This document shows, piece by piece, positions 8,418-15,880 of a stretch of 64,000 nt of DNA. The notes below the pieces were generated by a model. That model had not been told where the DNA came from and searched no databases. It saw nothing but the letters and a program-made list of their open reading frames with translations. Made by a program: the position numbers and the translations under genes. Every line of letters begins with the position of its first letter. The first letter of the stretch is position 1. The DNA comes from an uncultured Lachnoclostridium sp. (GTDB taxonomy: Bacteria; Bacillota; Clostridia; Lachnospirales; Lachnospiraceae). The stretch covers positions 1 to 64,000 of the forward strand of contig CAOJBY010000015.1 of assembly GCA_948330435.1 (NCBI GenBank). The letters are read 5' to 3'.

Positions 8418-10590
8418 GAAAATTCTGAAAAAACTGAATTGCACCATGGCTTCTCCTCTTCACGATGAATTTTTGGAGGAATTGCTGGAGATTAAGGAAG
8501 AGGCACAGAGAATGCTTCATCCTTTTGGTGCTATGGCTTTCGGGGAACTTTCCGGACAGGTTGCTACAAAGGAATATCCGGAAAGGACCAGGGTCGTCTA
8601 TGTGATTACTACGGTAGGTGACGAGATCAGCGGCTATATTGAGAAGTATTTTGAAGAGGGCGATTACGTAAAGGGAATGCTGGCGGATGCCCTGGCAGAT
8701 ATCTGTCTTTTTGAAATGGAAAAAGGCTGGGGACATATAGTGATGGAAGAATGCAGGAAAAAGGGCCTGGGCATAGCAAGACGCCTGGAGATTCCACAGG
8801 ATCTTCCAATGGAGACCCAAAAAGCGGCTTTTGAAACGATTGGTGAGGAAGAACTGCCTGGTATGCGGCTTTCAGAAGGGTATATGTTTTATCCGGTGAA
8901 AAGCATTTGCCATGTATTTCTGCTCAGTGATGAAGCCGAGCATTTTGAGATTGAACATAATTGTCGTACCTGCCGCAACAGAAGCTGCAATATGCGTCAG
9001 ATTCAGCCGGCTACTTTGCGGGTACACCGAAAAGGGATTCTTGAGCTGATAGAAAACAGGGGAGAGGAGACCATCCTGGATACCCTCCAGAGGGTGTGGC
9101 CTGATTATAGTGCGGTCTGCGGAAAGCGGGGAGTCTGCGGAAAATGCCGGGTTCGCATTTTGCATGGCCAGGTGCCGCCGTCCCCGGAGGATCGAGATTA
9201 TTTTACAGAGGAAGAACTGGAGTCCGGATGGAGACTTTCCTGCAAGGCGTATCCTCTGACCGGGTGCGAGCTGGAGGCTTCTTTTGGAGAAGAAGACTTT
9301 GCGGTCCTGACAAATGGAGAAAATGAGGAAGGCAATGGCAGGAAGTCTGGGGAATCAAAAAAGCAGGGCTATGGAATTGCCATTGATATGGGGACTACAA
9401 CTCTGGCGGCACAGCTCCTTGCTCTGTCTAATGGAAATGTGATTGATACGGCAGTATCCATCAATCATCAGAGAAGCTTTGGTGCGGATGTGATTTCACG
9501 AATTCAGGCTTCGAACACAGGGAAAAAGGAAGAATTACGGCAGTTGATTCAAGAAGATCTGCTGCAGCTAATTGAGAAGCTGCTATTGCATTGTAAAGAG
9601 GCAAGAGAACAGCTTGAGGCTATTTGCATTGCGGGGAATACAACGATGGGGCACCTTTTGATGGGATATTCCTGCGAAACCCTAGGACGGCTGCCGTTTG
9701 CCCCGGTGAATATTGAAGAGATTGTAGGAAAAGCAGGGGAAATTCTTGGAAAAGGAATCGAAAGAGCCGGAGTGGATTACAATGTGCCCGTTTGCCTGCT
9801 TCCCGGGATATCCGCCTTTGTGGGAGCGGATATTGCCGCCGGACTTTTGACTTGCGGGTTTGACACACGGGAAAAGGTAAGCTTCTTTTTGGATTTGGGA
9901 ACCAATGGGGAGATGGCCCTTGGAAACCGGGAACGAATCTATACGACTTCCACAGCGGCAGGGCCGGCCTTTGAGGGAGGAAATATTCACTGCGGATGCG
10001 GCAGTATCCCGGGTGCTATCTGCCATGTAAGGATTGGGACAGATGGAAGCTGTCAAATAGAAACCATTGGAAATAAGCCACCCGTAGGCATCTGTGGAAC
10101 GGGACTGGTGGAAGCTTCTGCGGAGCTTGTGAGAAATGGATTTTTGGATGAAACGGGAAGACTTTCAAGCCCTTATGACAAGGAGGGATATCTTCTGGCA
10201 CAGACAGAGAGGGGAGATCCGATTCTTTTGACCCAGAAAGATATTCGGGAGCTGCAGCTGGCTAAGGCGGCTGTTCGTGCAGGGCTTACCATACTGGCAC
10301 ATAAATACGGAGTTGACTGGGAGGATATTGACCGAGTATTCCTGGCCGGAGGATTCGGATACGGAATGGATCTGGGAAAGGCCTCCAGGATTGGATTATT
10401 GCCCGGAGCGTTGTTAGGACGGGTGGAGATCGTAGGGAATACGGCTCTTTTGGGGGCAAGAATGTACCTGACAGATTCAGATGCACCAAAGCGTCTTAAG
10501 GCAGTACGCCGGGTTTGCCAGGAGACGGCACTGGCCAGGGAGCCAGAATTTCAGGATTGTTATGTAGACGCAATGTATTTTGAAGAATGA
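8380..10590 (+). CDS. corrinoid reductive activator: MetH activation-like, 2Fe-2S and ASKHA domains
   Basis: The 736-residue protein reactivates oxidised corrinoid, Co(II) to Co(I), in an ATP-dependent way. An N-terminal part (about 1-205) resembles the methionine synthase activation domain, with MRLSEGYMFYPVKSICHVF and a following C-x2-C-x3-C cluster. Next is a plant-type 2Fe-2S ferredoxin domain with CGKRGVCGKC (C-x5-C-x2-C) and a later Cys. The large ASKHA ATPase half begins at GIAIDMGTTTLAAQLL and includes FLDLGTNGEMALG and LAGGFGYGMDLG. I chose ATG 8380 because AGAGGGA precedes it; an in-frame ATG at 8335 lies inside the corrinoid gene. RamA-type activators usually lack the N-terminal domain seen here. 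Confidence 0.9.
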   Translation: MKFTNLKTELSNEKILKKLNCTMASPLHDEFLEELLEIKEEAQRMLHPFGAMAFGELSGQVATKEYPERTRVVYVITTVGDEISGYIEKYFEEGDYVKGMLADALADICLFEMEKGWGHIVMEECRKKGLGIARRLEIPQDLPMETQKAAFETIGEEELPGMRLSEGYMFYPVKSICHVFLLSDEAEHFEIEHNCRTCRNRSCNMRQIQPATLRVHRKGILELIENRGEETILDTLQRVWPDYSAVCGKRGVCGKCRVRILHGQVPPSPEDRDYFTEEELESGWRLSCKAYPLTGCELEASFGEEDFAVLTNGENEEGNGRKSGESKKQGYGIAIDMGTTTLAAQLLALSNGNVIDTAVSINHQRSFGADVISRIQASNTGKKEELRQLIQEDLLQLIEKLLLHCKEAREQLEAICIAGNTTMGHLLMGYSCETLGRLPFAPVNIEEIVGKAGEILGKGIERAGVDYNVPVCLLPGISAFVGADIAAGLLTCGFDTREKVSFFLDLGTNGEMALGNRERIYTTSTAAGPAFEGGNIHCGCGSIPGAICHVRIGTDGSCQIETIGNKPPVGICGTGLVEASAELVRNGFLDETGRLSSPYDKEGYLLAQTERGDPILLTQKDIRELQLAKAAVRAGLTILAHKYGVDWEDIDRVFLAGGFGYGMDLGKASRIGLLPGALLGRVEIVGNTALLGARMYLTDSDAPKRLKAVRRVCQETALAREPEFQDCYVDAMYFEE

Positions 10591-10677
10591 TCATATGAGA
10601 GGTTTGCATGCGGCCTTTTGTATATCAGATAAAAGCTGAAAATCGATTCATGAACAGAAGAGAAAGAGAGGGAATGT

Positions 10678-12027
10678 ATGGATTATATTCTTGACCTGTT
10701 ATTAAAACAGATTTTTGGTCAGCCGTTCTTGCTGCTGGCAATTGTAGTATTTATTGGCTATATTGCTATGAAACAGACAGTTGGAAAAGCGATTATCGGT
10801 GCTTTCAAAGCATCCATCGGTATTCTTGTTATGGGAATGGGATCCGGAGCTCTGATTACTAATTTTGGAAAGCTTTTGACTGCTCTTCAGAATGCTACCG
10901 GCATTCAGGGAGCCGGACTGAATACTTATCCTACCATGACGGCCAGTTATGAAAAGATGGATGCAATATTGGGAGAGGGTACCGGTGCAACCTGGGGCAT
11001 TTATGTACTTTTAGTAGCTTTCTTGATGAATCTGGTATTGGTTGCTCTGCGGAAATGGACGAAGATCCGTGCGGTGTACCTGACCGGAAATGCCATGATT
11101 GTACAGTGCGGAATCAGTACTTATATTGTATGGAGATTCTTAGGAACCGGAATGATTGCCACGGTGCTGATCGCATCCTTAGTTACGGCTCTTTACTGGG
11201 GCATTTGTTCTACGGCTTTGATTAAGCCGACGAAAGTGATTACCGGAGGTGCGGACCTGACCGTTGCCCATCAGCAGATGTTTATGAGCTTTGTGGCATA
11301 TAAGGTGGCTCCGAAGCTTGGCAATCCGGAGGATGACATCGAAAAGAAGAAGATGCCCAAGTCTTTGAATTTTCTCCAGGACAGCGTTCTGGCCACTTTG
11401 CTGGTTATGTTGATTTCTACGGCAATCATTATGCTTGTAATCGGAAAAGACGGTGTAGACTGGCTGCGTAGTGCAGACGGATTTAACCAGGGCGGTTATA
11501 AAAACTTTGTGGTATTCCTTTTGTGGATCTCCATTACACTGACAGCGAATATCTGGGTGCTCTTAGCCGGTGTTCGTATGTTTGTAGGCGAACTTATGAT
11601 GTCCTTTAAGGGTATCTCTGAGAAACTGCTGCCAGGTGCGGTTGCCGGTGTTGACTGTGCCGCTATCTTTGGATTTGCACCTAAGTCGGTAGTTCTTGGA
11701 CTTATCTGCGGTGCTGTCGGACAAATTCTGGGCCTTATATTGCTTCTTGTATTTAAGAGCCCTATCTTCCTGGTACCTGGTTTTATTCCGCTGTTCTTTG
11801 ATAATGCAACCGTTGCGATCTTTGCGAATAAGTTTGGCGGCTATAAGGCGGCAGCAGGTATCTGCATTGCCAACGGATTGATTCAGATTATGGGATCTAT
11901 GCTGGCAGTGTCCATGATGGAACTGACCTGGTGGCAGGGAAGTGCTGACTATGCTACTGTCTGGGTCGGAATTATCGCAATCTTTAAGCTGATTGGCTCT
12001 GCCCTGGGAATCCCGGTAGCAGGCTGA
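10678..12027 (+). CDS. PTS permease EIIC, ascorbate (SgaT/UlaA) type
   Basis: The 449-residue protein is a multi-spanning membrane protein of the UlaA-like family, with about ten or eleven hydrophobic segments. Characteristic stretches are GKAIIGAFKASIGILVMGMGSGALI near residue 40 and TGGADLTVAHQQMF near 190. UlaA imports and phosphorylates L-ascorbate together with UlaB (IIB) and UlaC (IIA). Here the matching IIB follows at 12200, but no IIA is in the window. The gene lies in the middle of a corrinoid methyltransferase operon, an unusual place. The substrate is therefore probably not plain ascorbate, perhaps a methylated sugar-like compound (inference). AGAGGGA precedes the start. Confidence 0.9.
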   Translation: MDYILDLLLKQIFGQPFLLLAIVVFIGYIAMKQTVGKAIIGAFKASIGILVMGMGSGALITNFGKLLTALQNATGIQGAGLNTYPTMTASYEKMDAILGEGTGATWGIYVLLVAFLMNLVLVALRKWTKIRAVYLTGNAMIVQCGISTYIVWRFLGTGMIATVLIASLVTALYWGICSTALIKPTKVITGGADLTVAHQQMFMSFVAYKVAPKLGNPEDDIEKKKMPKSLNFLQDSVLATLLVMLISTAIIMLVIGKDGVDWLRSADGFNQGGYKNFVVFLLWISITLTANIWVLLAGVRMFVGELMMSFKGISEKLLPGAVAGVDCAAIFGFAPKSVVLGLICGAVGQILGLILLLVFKSPIFLVPGFIPLFFDNATVAIFANKFGGYKAAAGICIANGLIQIMGSMLAVSMMELTWWQGSADYATVWVGIIAIFKLIGSALGIPVAG

Positions 12028-12065
12028 TAGAAGCAACAGTTATGTAACAAGTAAACAGGGCTATA

Positions 12066-12166
12066 GGATGTCGCAAAATAAGACATCAGCCATTTCCATA
12101 TCCTGTGTTCGTGAACAGCCGGACACTGGATATCGGAAAAGTCTTCTGTCTTATTTTGCGACATCC
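12066..12166. repeat. family A palindromic element, copy 1
   Basis: The terminal arms GGATGTCGCAAAATAAGAC and GTCTTATTTTGCGACATCC are perfect inverted repeats of 19 bases. The interior continues the palindrome imperfectly (ATATCC...GTGTTCGTGAAC...GGACACTGGATAT). It lies between the PTS IIC and IIB genes inside an operon, where it could act as a partial terminator or processing hairpin. Open frames running through it into the IIB gene are artefacts. Confidence 0.88.
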
Positions 12167-12199
12167 CCGGCCCGGATTCAAAAAGAAAAGAGGTTATCT

Positions 12200-12499
12200 A
12201 TGTTAAATCTTTTATGTGTATGCCACAATGGTATGGGAACCAGTATGCTGTTAAAGATCAATGTAACAAATATATGTAATGAGAACGGAATCAGTGCCAC
12301 TGTTGAAGCCTGTGCCCATGGGGAGGCAATGAGCTTTCTGATGAACACGGATATTGTACTGACCAGCCCTGAGATTGTAGAGTTTCTTCCGGCTACGGAT
12401 GCGAAAATTATTGCAACTACCAATCTGATGGACAAGGCAGAGGTAACAAGACTGCTTGTTGATGCGGTGAAAGAACATTTTCCGGACGAGATTGCATAG
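12200..12499 (+). CDS. PTS EIIB component, ascorbate (UlaB) type
   Basis: The 99-residue protein begins MLNLLCVCHNGMGTSMLLK, matching the P-loop phosphocysteine region of UlaB-type IIB proteins. Cys8, just before HNGMGTS, is the expected phosphoacceptor. The C-terminus LLVDAVKEHFPDEIA also fits. It would pass phosphate from a IIA protein to the sugar carried by the upstream IIC. I chose ATG 12200 because the longer frame starts inside the palindromic repeat at 12068. It ends 13 bases before the methyltransferase start, so the two are tightly coupled. Confidence 0.9.
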   Translation: MLNLLCVCHNGMGTSMLLKINVTNICNENGISATVEACAHGEAMSFLMNTDIVLTSPEIVEFLPATDAKIIATTNLMDKAEVTRLLVDAVKEHFPDEIA

Positions 12500-12512
12500 C
12501 GGAGGAATTGAT

Positions 12513-13547
12513 ATGACCAGTTATGAGATTATGAAAGCCAATATTCATTTTCAGAATCCGGATCGAATCGGACTTCGTTTTGACCGGATTGCTGGAAAGG
12601 GTGATGTATGCCGAATCTTTGTGCTTCCGCCCAAAGAAAAAAGAGATAACAGTAAGACCTACAGTGTGTCCAAGAAAGTGCGTCCCGGGGATAATGAGTA
12701 TGATGAGTGGGGATGTCTGTGGAGAAGTGATGGAAAGGGTTCCAGTATGGGAGAACCCTGCAATGTAGCCCTGGAGGATCTGGAAGAGGATCTGAAGGAC
12801 TTCGCATTTCCGGATCCCAAAGCAGAGGGACGGTTTGATGGCCTGGAGGAAGCCCTTAAGGAGGCAGAGGAGAAGAATCTCTATGTGCAGCTTAACAGTC
12901 CCCAGTGTATTTTTGAACGGATGCATTTTCTCCATGGCTTTGAGGATACCCTCTGTGACATTATTGAATTGCCGGATGAGACGGCGGAACTGGCCGAGAA
13001 GCTGGCAGATTACCAGATAGGAATTATTGAGGAGGCTTATCGCCTGGGAAAGGGCAGAATTCATTGCTATGACACCACAGATGACTGGGGAACCCAGCAG
13101 GCATTGATGATTTCCCCAAAGAAGTTTCGGGAGATCTTTAAGCCGCAGTATAAGCGGATTTTTGACAAGGCTCATGAGTGCGGCATGGATATCCGTTTCC
13201 ACACAGACGGAAAGATTAATGACATTCTGGAGGATTTGATTGAACTGGGTGTGGATATTATCAATATTCATCAGCCGAATCTGGTAGGGATTGATGAGAT
13301 CTCCAAGATTGCCCAGGGGCGTATCTGCTTTGAGGCATCTGTGGATATTCAGACTACACTGCCTACCGGTGACAGGGAACGGATTGAGAAAGAAGCCAGA
13401 GAATTGATTGAAAAATGGGGCACCAGAGAGGGCGGATTCATCGGAGTGGAATACGGTTATCTGGACGCAATCGGAACAACGAAAGAAAGCATGCTTTTTG
13501 AACTGGAATGCTTTGAGAAGTATGGAACGTATAAAGAGCAGGGGTAA
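12513..13547 (+). CDS. UroD-superfamily corrinoid methyltransferase (MT I candidate)
   Basis: The 344-residue TIM-barrel protein belongs to the uroporphyrinogen decarboxylase/MtaA superfamily. In such clusters these proteins move a methyl group between substrate and corrinoid protein. Recognisable parts are VQLNSPQCIFERMHFLHGFED, IHCYDTTDDWGTQQALMIS and RFHTDGKINDILEDLIELG. In MtaA-type enzymes zinc is bound by His-x-Cys and a later Cys. Here the first site reads His-Thr-Asp and the later region reads GVEYGYLDAIG without Cys, so metal binding must differ. GGAGGA at 12501 supports ATG 12513. The position after the PTS IIB gene makes it the likely substrate-specific enzyme of the system. Confidence 0.82.
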   Translation: MTSYEIMKANIHFQNPDRIGLRFDRIAGKGDVCRIFVLPPKEKRDNSKTYSVSKKVRPGDNEYDEWGCLWRSDGKGSSMGEPCNVALEDLEEDLKDFAFPDPKAEGRFDGLEEALKEAEEKNLYVQLNSPQCIFERMHFLHGFEDTLCDIIELPDETAELAEKLADYQIGIIEEAYRLGKGRIHCYDTTDDWGTQQALMISPKKFREIFKPQYKRIFDKAHECGMDIRFHTDGKINDILEDLIELGVDIINIHQPNLVGIDEISKIAQGRICFEASVDIQTTLPTGDRERIEKEARELIEKWGTREGGFIGVEYGYLDAIGTTKESMLFELECFEKYGTYKEQG

Positions 13548-14023
13548 TGATGACGTTGATTTTAAACTATGCACTCTGTATTCTCGCACTTCTTGCACTT
13601 GGAGGAGAGACTTATCTGATTGCCAGGCGTAATCGGACCATTCAGGTAAAGGGAAAGGATGATTACTTTACCCTTTGTCTGGTAATGCTCTTTGCCATGC
13701 TGTTTTTGCGGCCAAGTACGGAAGCGGGACTGGTGGAAAGCTTACGCAATACCTTAATACTTATGGCACTTTTTTTCTCTATAGGCGTAAAGCGGGGAAT
13801 CAGCAAAAGGGGAATTGAAAAGCTGGGCTTTGTGGTTCCATGGGAACAGATTACGGGGATTCAGATTGCTTCCTATCAGATGAATAAGCTGGTGCTTTTG
13901 TGCTCTGCCAACAAACGGAGCTATAAGCTGTTTTTTCCAAAGTACCGGCTTAAGGAGCTGGTTTATGAGATACAGAAATATTATCCCAGGGTGATGCTGG
14001 AGGAATCTCTGAAAATAAGCTGA
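13547..14023 (+). CDS. small membrane protein of unknown function
   Basis: This 158-residue protein is not recognised. It has an N-terminal hydrophobic helix (about 3-24), one or two further membrane segments (about 42-58 and 67-82), and a cytoplasmic C-terminal half (IEKLGFVVPWEQITGIQIA...) that looks like a small PH-type beta domain of the DUF5673 kind. It starts in the stop codon of the methyltransferase gene (TAATG), which implies translational coupling. Whether it serves the methyl transfer system, for example with the PTS permease, cannot be told. Confidence 0.65.
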   Translation: MMTLILNYALCILALLALGGETYLIARRNRTIQVKGKDDYFTLCLVMLFAMLFLRPSTEAGLVESLRNTLILMALFFSIGVKRGISKRGIEKLGFVVPWEQITGIQIASYQMNKLVLLCSANKRSYKLFFPKYRLKELVYEIQKYYPRVMLEESLKIS

Positions 14024-14068
14024 CAGAGTAAGAGAACGGTACTGCCCGATGGAAAGAGGAGAGAAAAG

Positions 14069-14902
14069 ATGATTATTATTGGCGAAAAGCTGAATGGAAC
14101 GATTCCCTCTATGGCCAAAGCCATTGCCGGACGTGATGAAGAATGGATTAAGGGGATAGCACAAAAAGAGGCGGATGCGGGAGCCGATTTTATTGACGTA
14201 TGTGCATCGGTAGAGATTGGCGAGGTGGAAACGCTTCATTGGATGATCGACTTGGTTCAGAGTGTGACCAATGTACCGATTTGTATTGACAGCCCCAGCA
14301 CAGAGGTGCTGGCTAAGACTTATCAATTCTGCAAACGGCCGGGGATGTTTAACTCCGTATCTATGGAGAGCAAAAAGCAGATTGACGGGATCTTCAAGAT
14401 TATGGCGGAGAATCCGGGCTGGGAAGTAATTGCCATGCTCTGTGATGATACAGGAATTCCCAAATCTGCAGCAGATCGTCTTCGTGTATTTGAAGCGATC
14501 ATGGAAAAGGCAAAGGTGTATGGAATCGATCCCTCCCGAATTCATATTGATCCCATTATTGAAGCGGCTGCTCTGATGGATCCGGATCGGGAGGATGGAC
14601 CGGGAATTGCCATCAATACGAAAGTGATCCGGGCGATTCGGGCGGCATATCCGACCATTCACATAACTTCAGCCATCAGCAATATTTCACATGGATTGCC
14701 GGCCCGTAAGTTTATGAATTATGCATTTACTGCACTGGTATTGGAAGCGGGACTTGACAGCGGCATCCTGGATCCGTTGAATGAGGGGATGCTGGGTGTT
14801 ATCTATGCGGCGGAGGCTTTGTTGGGACTTGACGAGGACGGCTATTGTATGGAATATATAGAAGCCTACAAGGACGGGCTTTTTGGGGCATCAAAGAAAT
14901 AG
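14069..14902 (+). CDS. methyltetrahydrofolate:corrinoid methyltransferase (MT II)
   Basis: The 277-residue protein is a pterin-binding TIM-barrel enzyme of the AcsE/MtvA type. It begins MIIIGEKLNGTIPSM and contains GADFIDVCAS, VPICIDSPSTEVL, MFNSVSMES, IHIDPIIEAA and SAISNISHGLPARKFMN, all typical of the pterin pocket. It would take the methyl group from the corrinoid protein to form methyltetrahydrofolate for the Wood-Ljungdahl or one-carbon pathways. It follows the small membrane protein by 45 bases and is followed by two tandem family C elements and the second corrinoid protein gene. Confidence 0.92.
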   Translation: MIIIGEKLNGTIPSMAKAIAGRDEEWIKGIAQKEADAGADFIDVCASVEIGEVETLHWMIDLVQSVTNVPICIDSPSTEVLAKTYQFCKRPGMFNSVSMESKKQIDGIFKIMAENPGWEVIAMLCDDTGIPKSAADRLRVFEAIMEKAKVYGIDPSRIHIDPIIEAAALMDPDREDGPGIAINTKVIRAIRAAYPTIHITSAISNISHGLPARKFMNYAFTALVLEAGLDSGILDPLNEGMLGVIYAAEALLGLDEDGYCMEYIEAYKDGLFGASKK

Positions 14903-14904
14903 AA

Positions 14905-15160
14905 AGTGACTTTACCCTTTCGTACTGTTGCGTAGCAACTTAAAACAGCAATACCCTGACAGTGCCAGAACAATTTAAGGACACATGTTCTTGTGGCCGG
15001 AAATTGTTCTAGATAAGAGGTGCAGGAAGGGTATTGCGGAACTTAAAACAGCAATACCCTGACAGTGCCAGAACAATTTAAGGACACATGTTCTTGTGGC
15101 TGGAAATTGTTCTAGATAAGAGGTGCAGGAAAGGGTATTGCGGAACTTAAAATAGGAGGT
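14905..15160 (+). repeat. family C structured element, tandem copies 2 and 3
   Basis: A common module, GACTTTACCC...GTTGCgtaGCAAC at 14911-14937, precedes two nearly identical nested-stem units at 14947-15040 and 15050-15145. In the first unit GCAATACCCT (14948-14957) pairs with AGGGTATTGC (15028-15037), and AGAACAATTT (14967-14976) pairs with AAATTGTTCT (15001-15010). An apical CACA/TGTG hairpin sits inside. The second unit repeats this with GGCTGG for GGCCGG, a G-C to G-U change in the apical stem. The array ends in ATAGGAGG, the ribosome site of the gene at 15166. Confidence 0.85.
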
Positions 15161-15165
15161 AGATT

Positions 15166-15810
15166 ATGAGACCTGAGATAGAAGAAGTAAAGGCTTTAGT
15201 GGTGAAAGGAAGTGCAAAAAAGGTCGGAAAGGCTGTACAGGCAGCTTTGGACGCAGGCTGTGATGCTTCTGAGATTTTGAACCAGGGCATGGTGGAGGCT
15301 ATGTCTGAGGTAGGAGAGCAGTTTACAAAGAATGAGATATTTGTATCGGAGATGCTGGTGGCGGCCAGAGCTATGAAGAAAGGCGTGGAGGTACTGCAGC
15401 CCCATCTGGCAGCAGGATCTACAGGTGCCCTGGGTAAGGTAATTATAGCTACCGTAAAGAACGATCTCCATGATATCGGAAAAAATCTGGTGGCTATGAT
15501 GATTGAAAGTGCTGGATTTGAAGTGCTGGATCTGGGAATTGATGTGCCGATTGCAAAGATTATTGAGTGTTATCGGGAAAATCCGGAGACCAAGATTATT
15601 GCATTGTCCGCACTTCTTACTACGACCATGCCGGATCTGAGGGAGACGGTGGAGGCTCTGAGCAAGGAAGATTTCAGAAATGATGTAAAGATTATGGTGG
15701 GGGGTGCACCTATCACCCAGGACTTTGCGGATGAGATTGGTGCAGACGGCTATTCGGCGGATGCGGCAGGAGCAGCCATCCTGGCAAAAAAACTGGCGGC
15801 AGTTTCATAA
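15166..15810 (+). CDS. corrinoid protein, copy 2
   Basis: The 214-residue protein is a second cobalamin-binding subunit with the canonical motif ATVKNDLHDIGKNLV (His ligand present), then SALLTTTMPDL and GGAPITQDFADEIGADGY. It is clearly diverged from the copy at 7734 in the cap domain and in the residues next to the His ligand. It probably pairs with the UroD-type enzyme and the MT II gene just upstream, while copy 1 may serve another donor or be a spare. Its expression is preceded by the tandem family C array. A bidirectional terminator follows. Confidence 0.93.
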   Translation: MRPEIEEVKALVVKGSAKKVGKAVQAALDAGCDASEILNQGMVEAMSEVGEQFTKNEIFVSEMLVAARAMKKGVEVLQPHLAAGSTGALGKVIIATVKNDLHDIGKNLVAMMIESAGFEVLDLGIDVPIAKIIECYRENPETKIIALSALLTTTMPDLRETVEALSKEDFRNDVKIMVGGAPITQDFADEIGADGYSADAAGAAILAKKLAAVS

Positions 15811-15818
15811 GAATTAGA

Positions 15819-15870
15819 TACGGGGGTGTCAGGGAAATAAGGCAGAAAGCTTTTCCGGCATCCCCGTATT
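15819..15870. terminator. bidirectional terminator between convergent genes
   Basis: TACGGGGGTG (15819-15828) pairs with CATCCCCGTA (15859-15868) with one G-U, across an interior that contains GAAATAAGGCAG...CTTTTCC and may be a decayed family A copy. It separates the corrinoid cluster from the facing protease gene. Confidence 0.65.
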
Positions 15871-15880
15871 TAGAGTTTCA

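Noticed and set aside
12068..12199. N-terminal extension of the PTS IIB protein
   Set aside because: The frame begins inside the family A palindrome and the UlaB-like sequence starts only at ATG 12200.
14905..15160. CRISPR array from tandem repeats
   Set aside because: There are only two long units with internal pairing and no spacer pattern.
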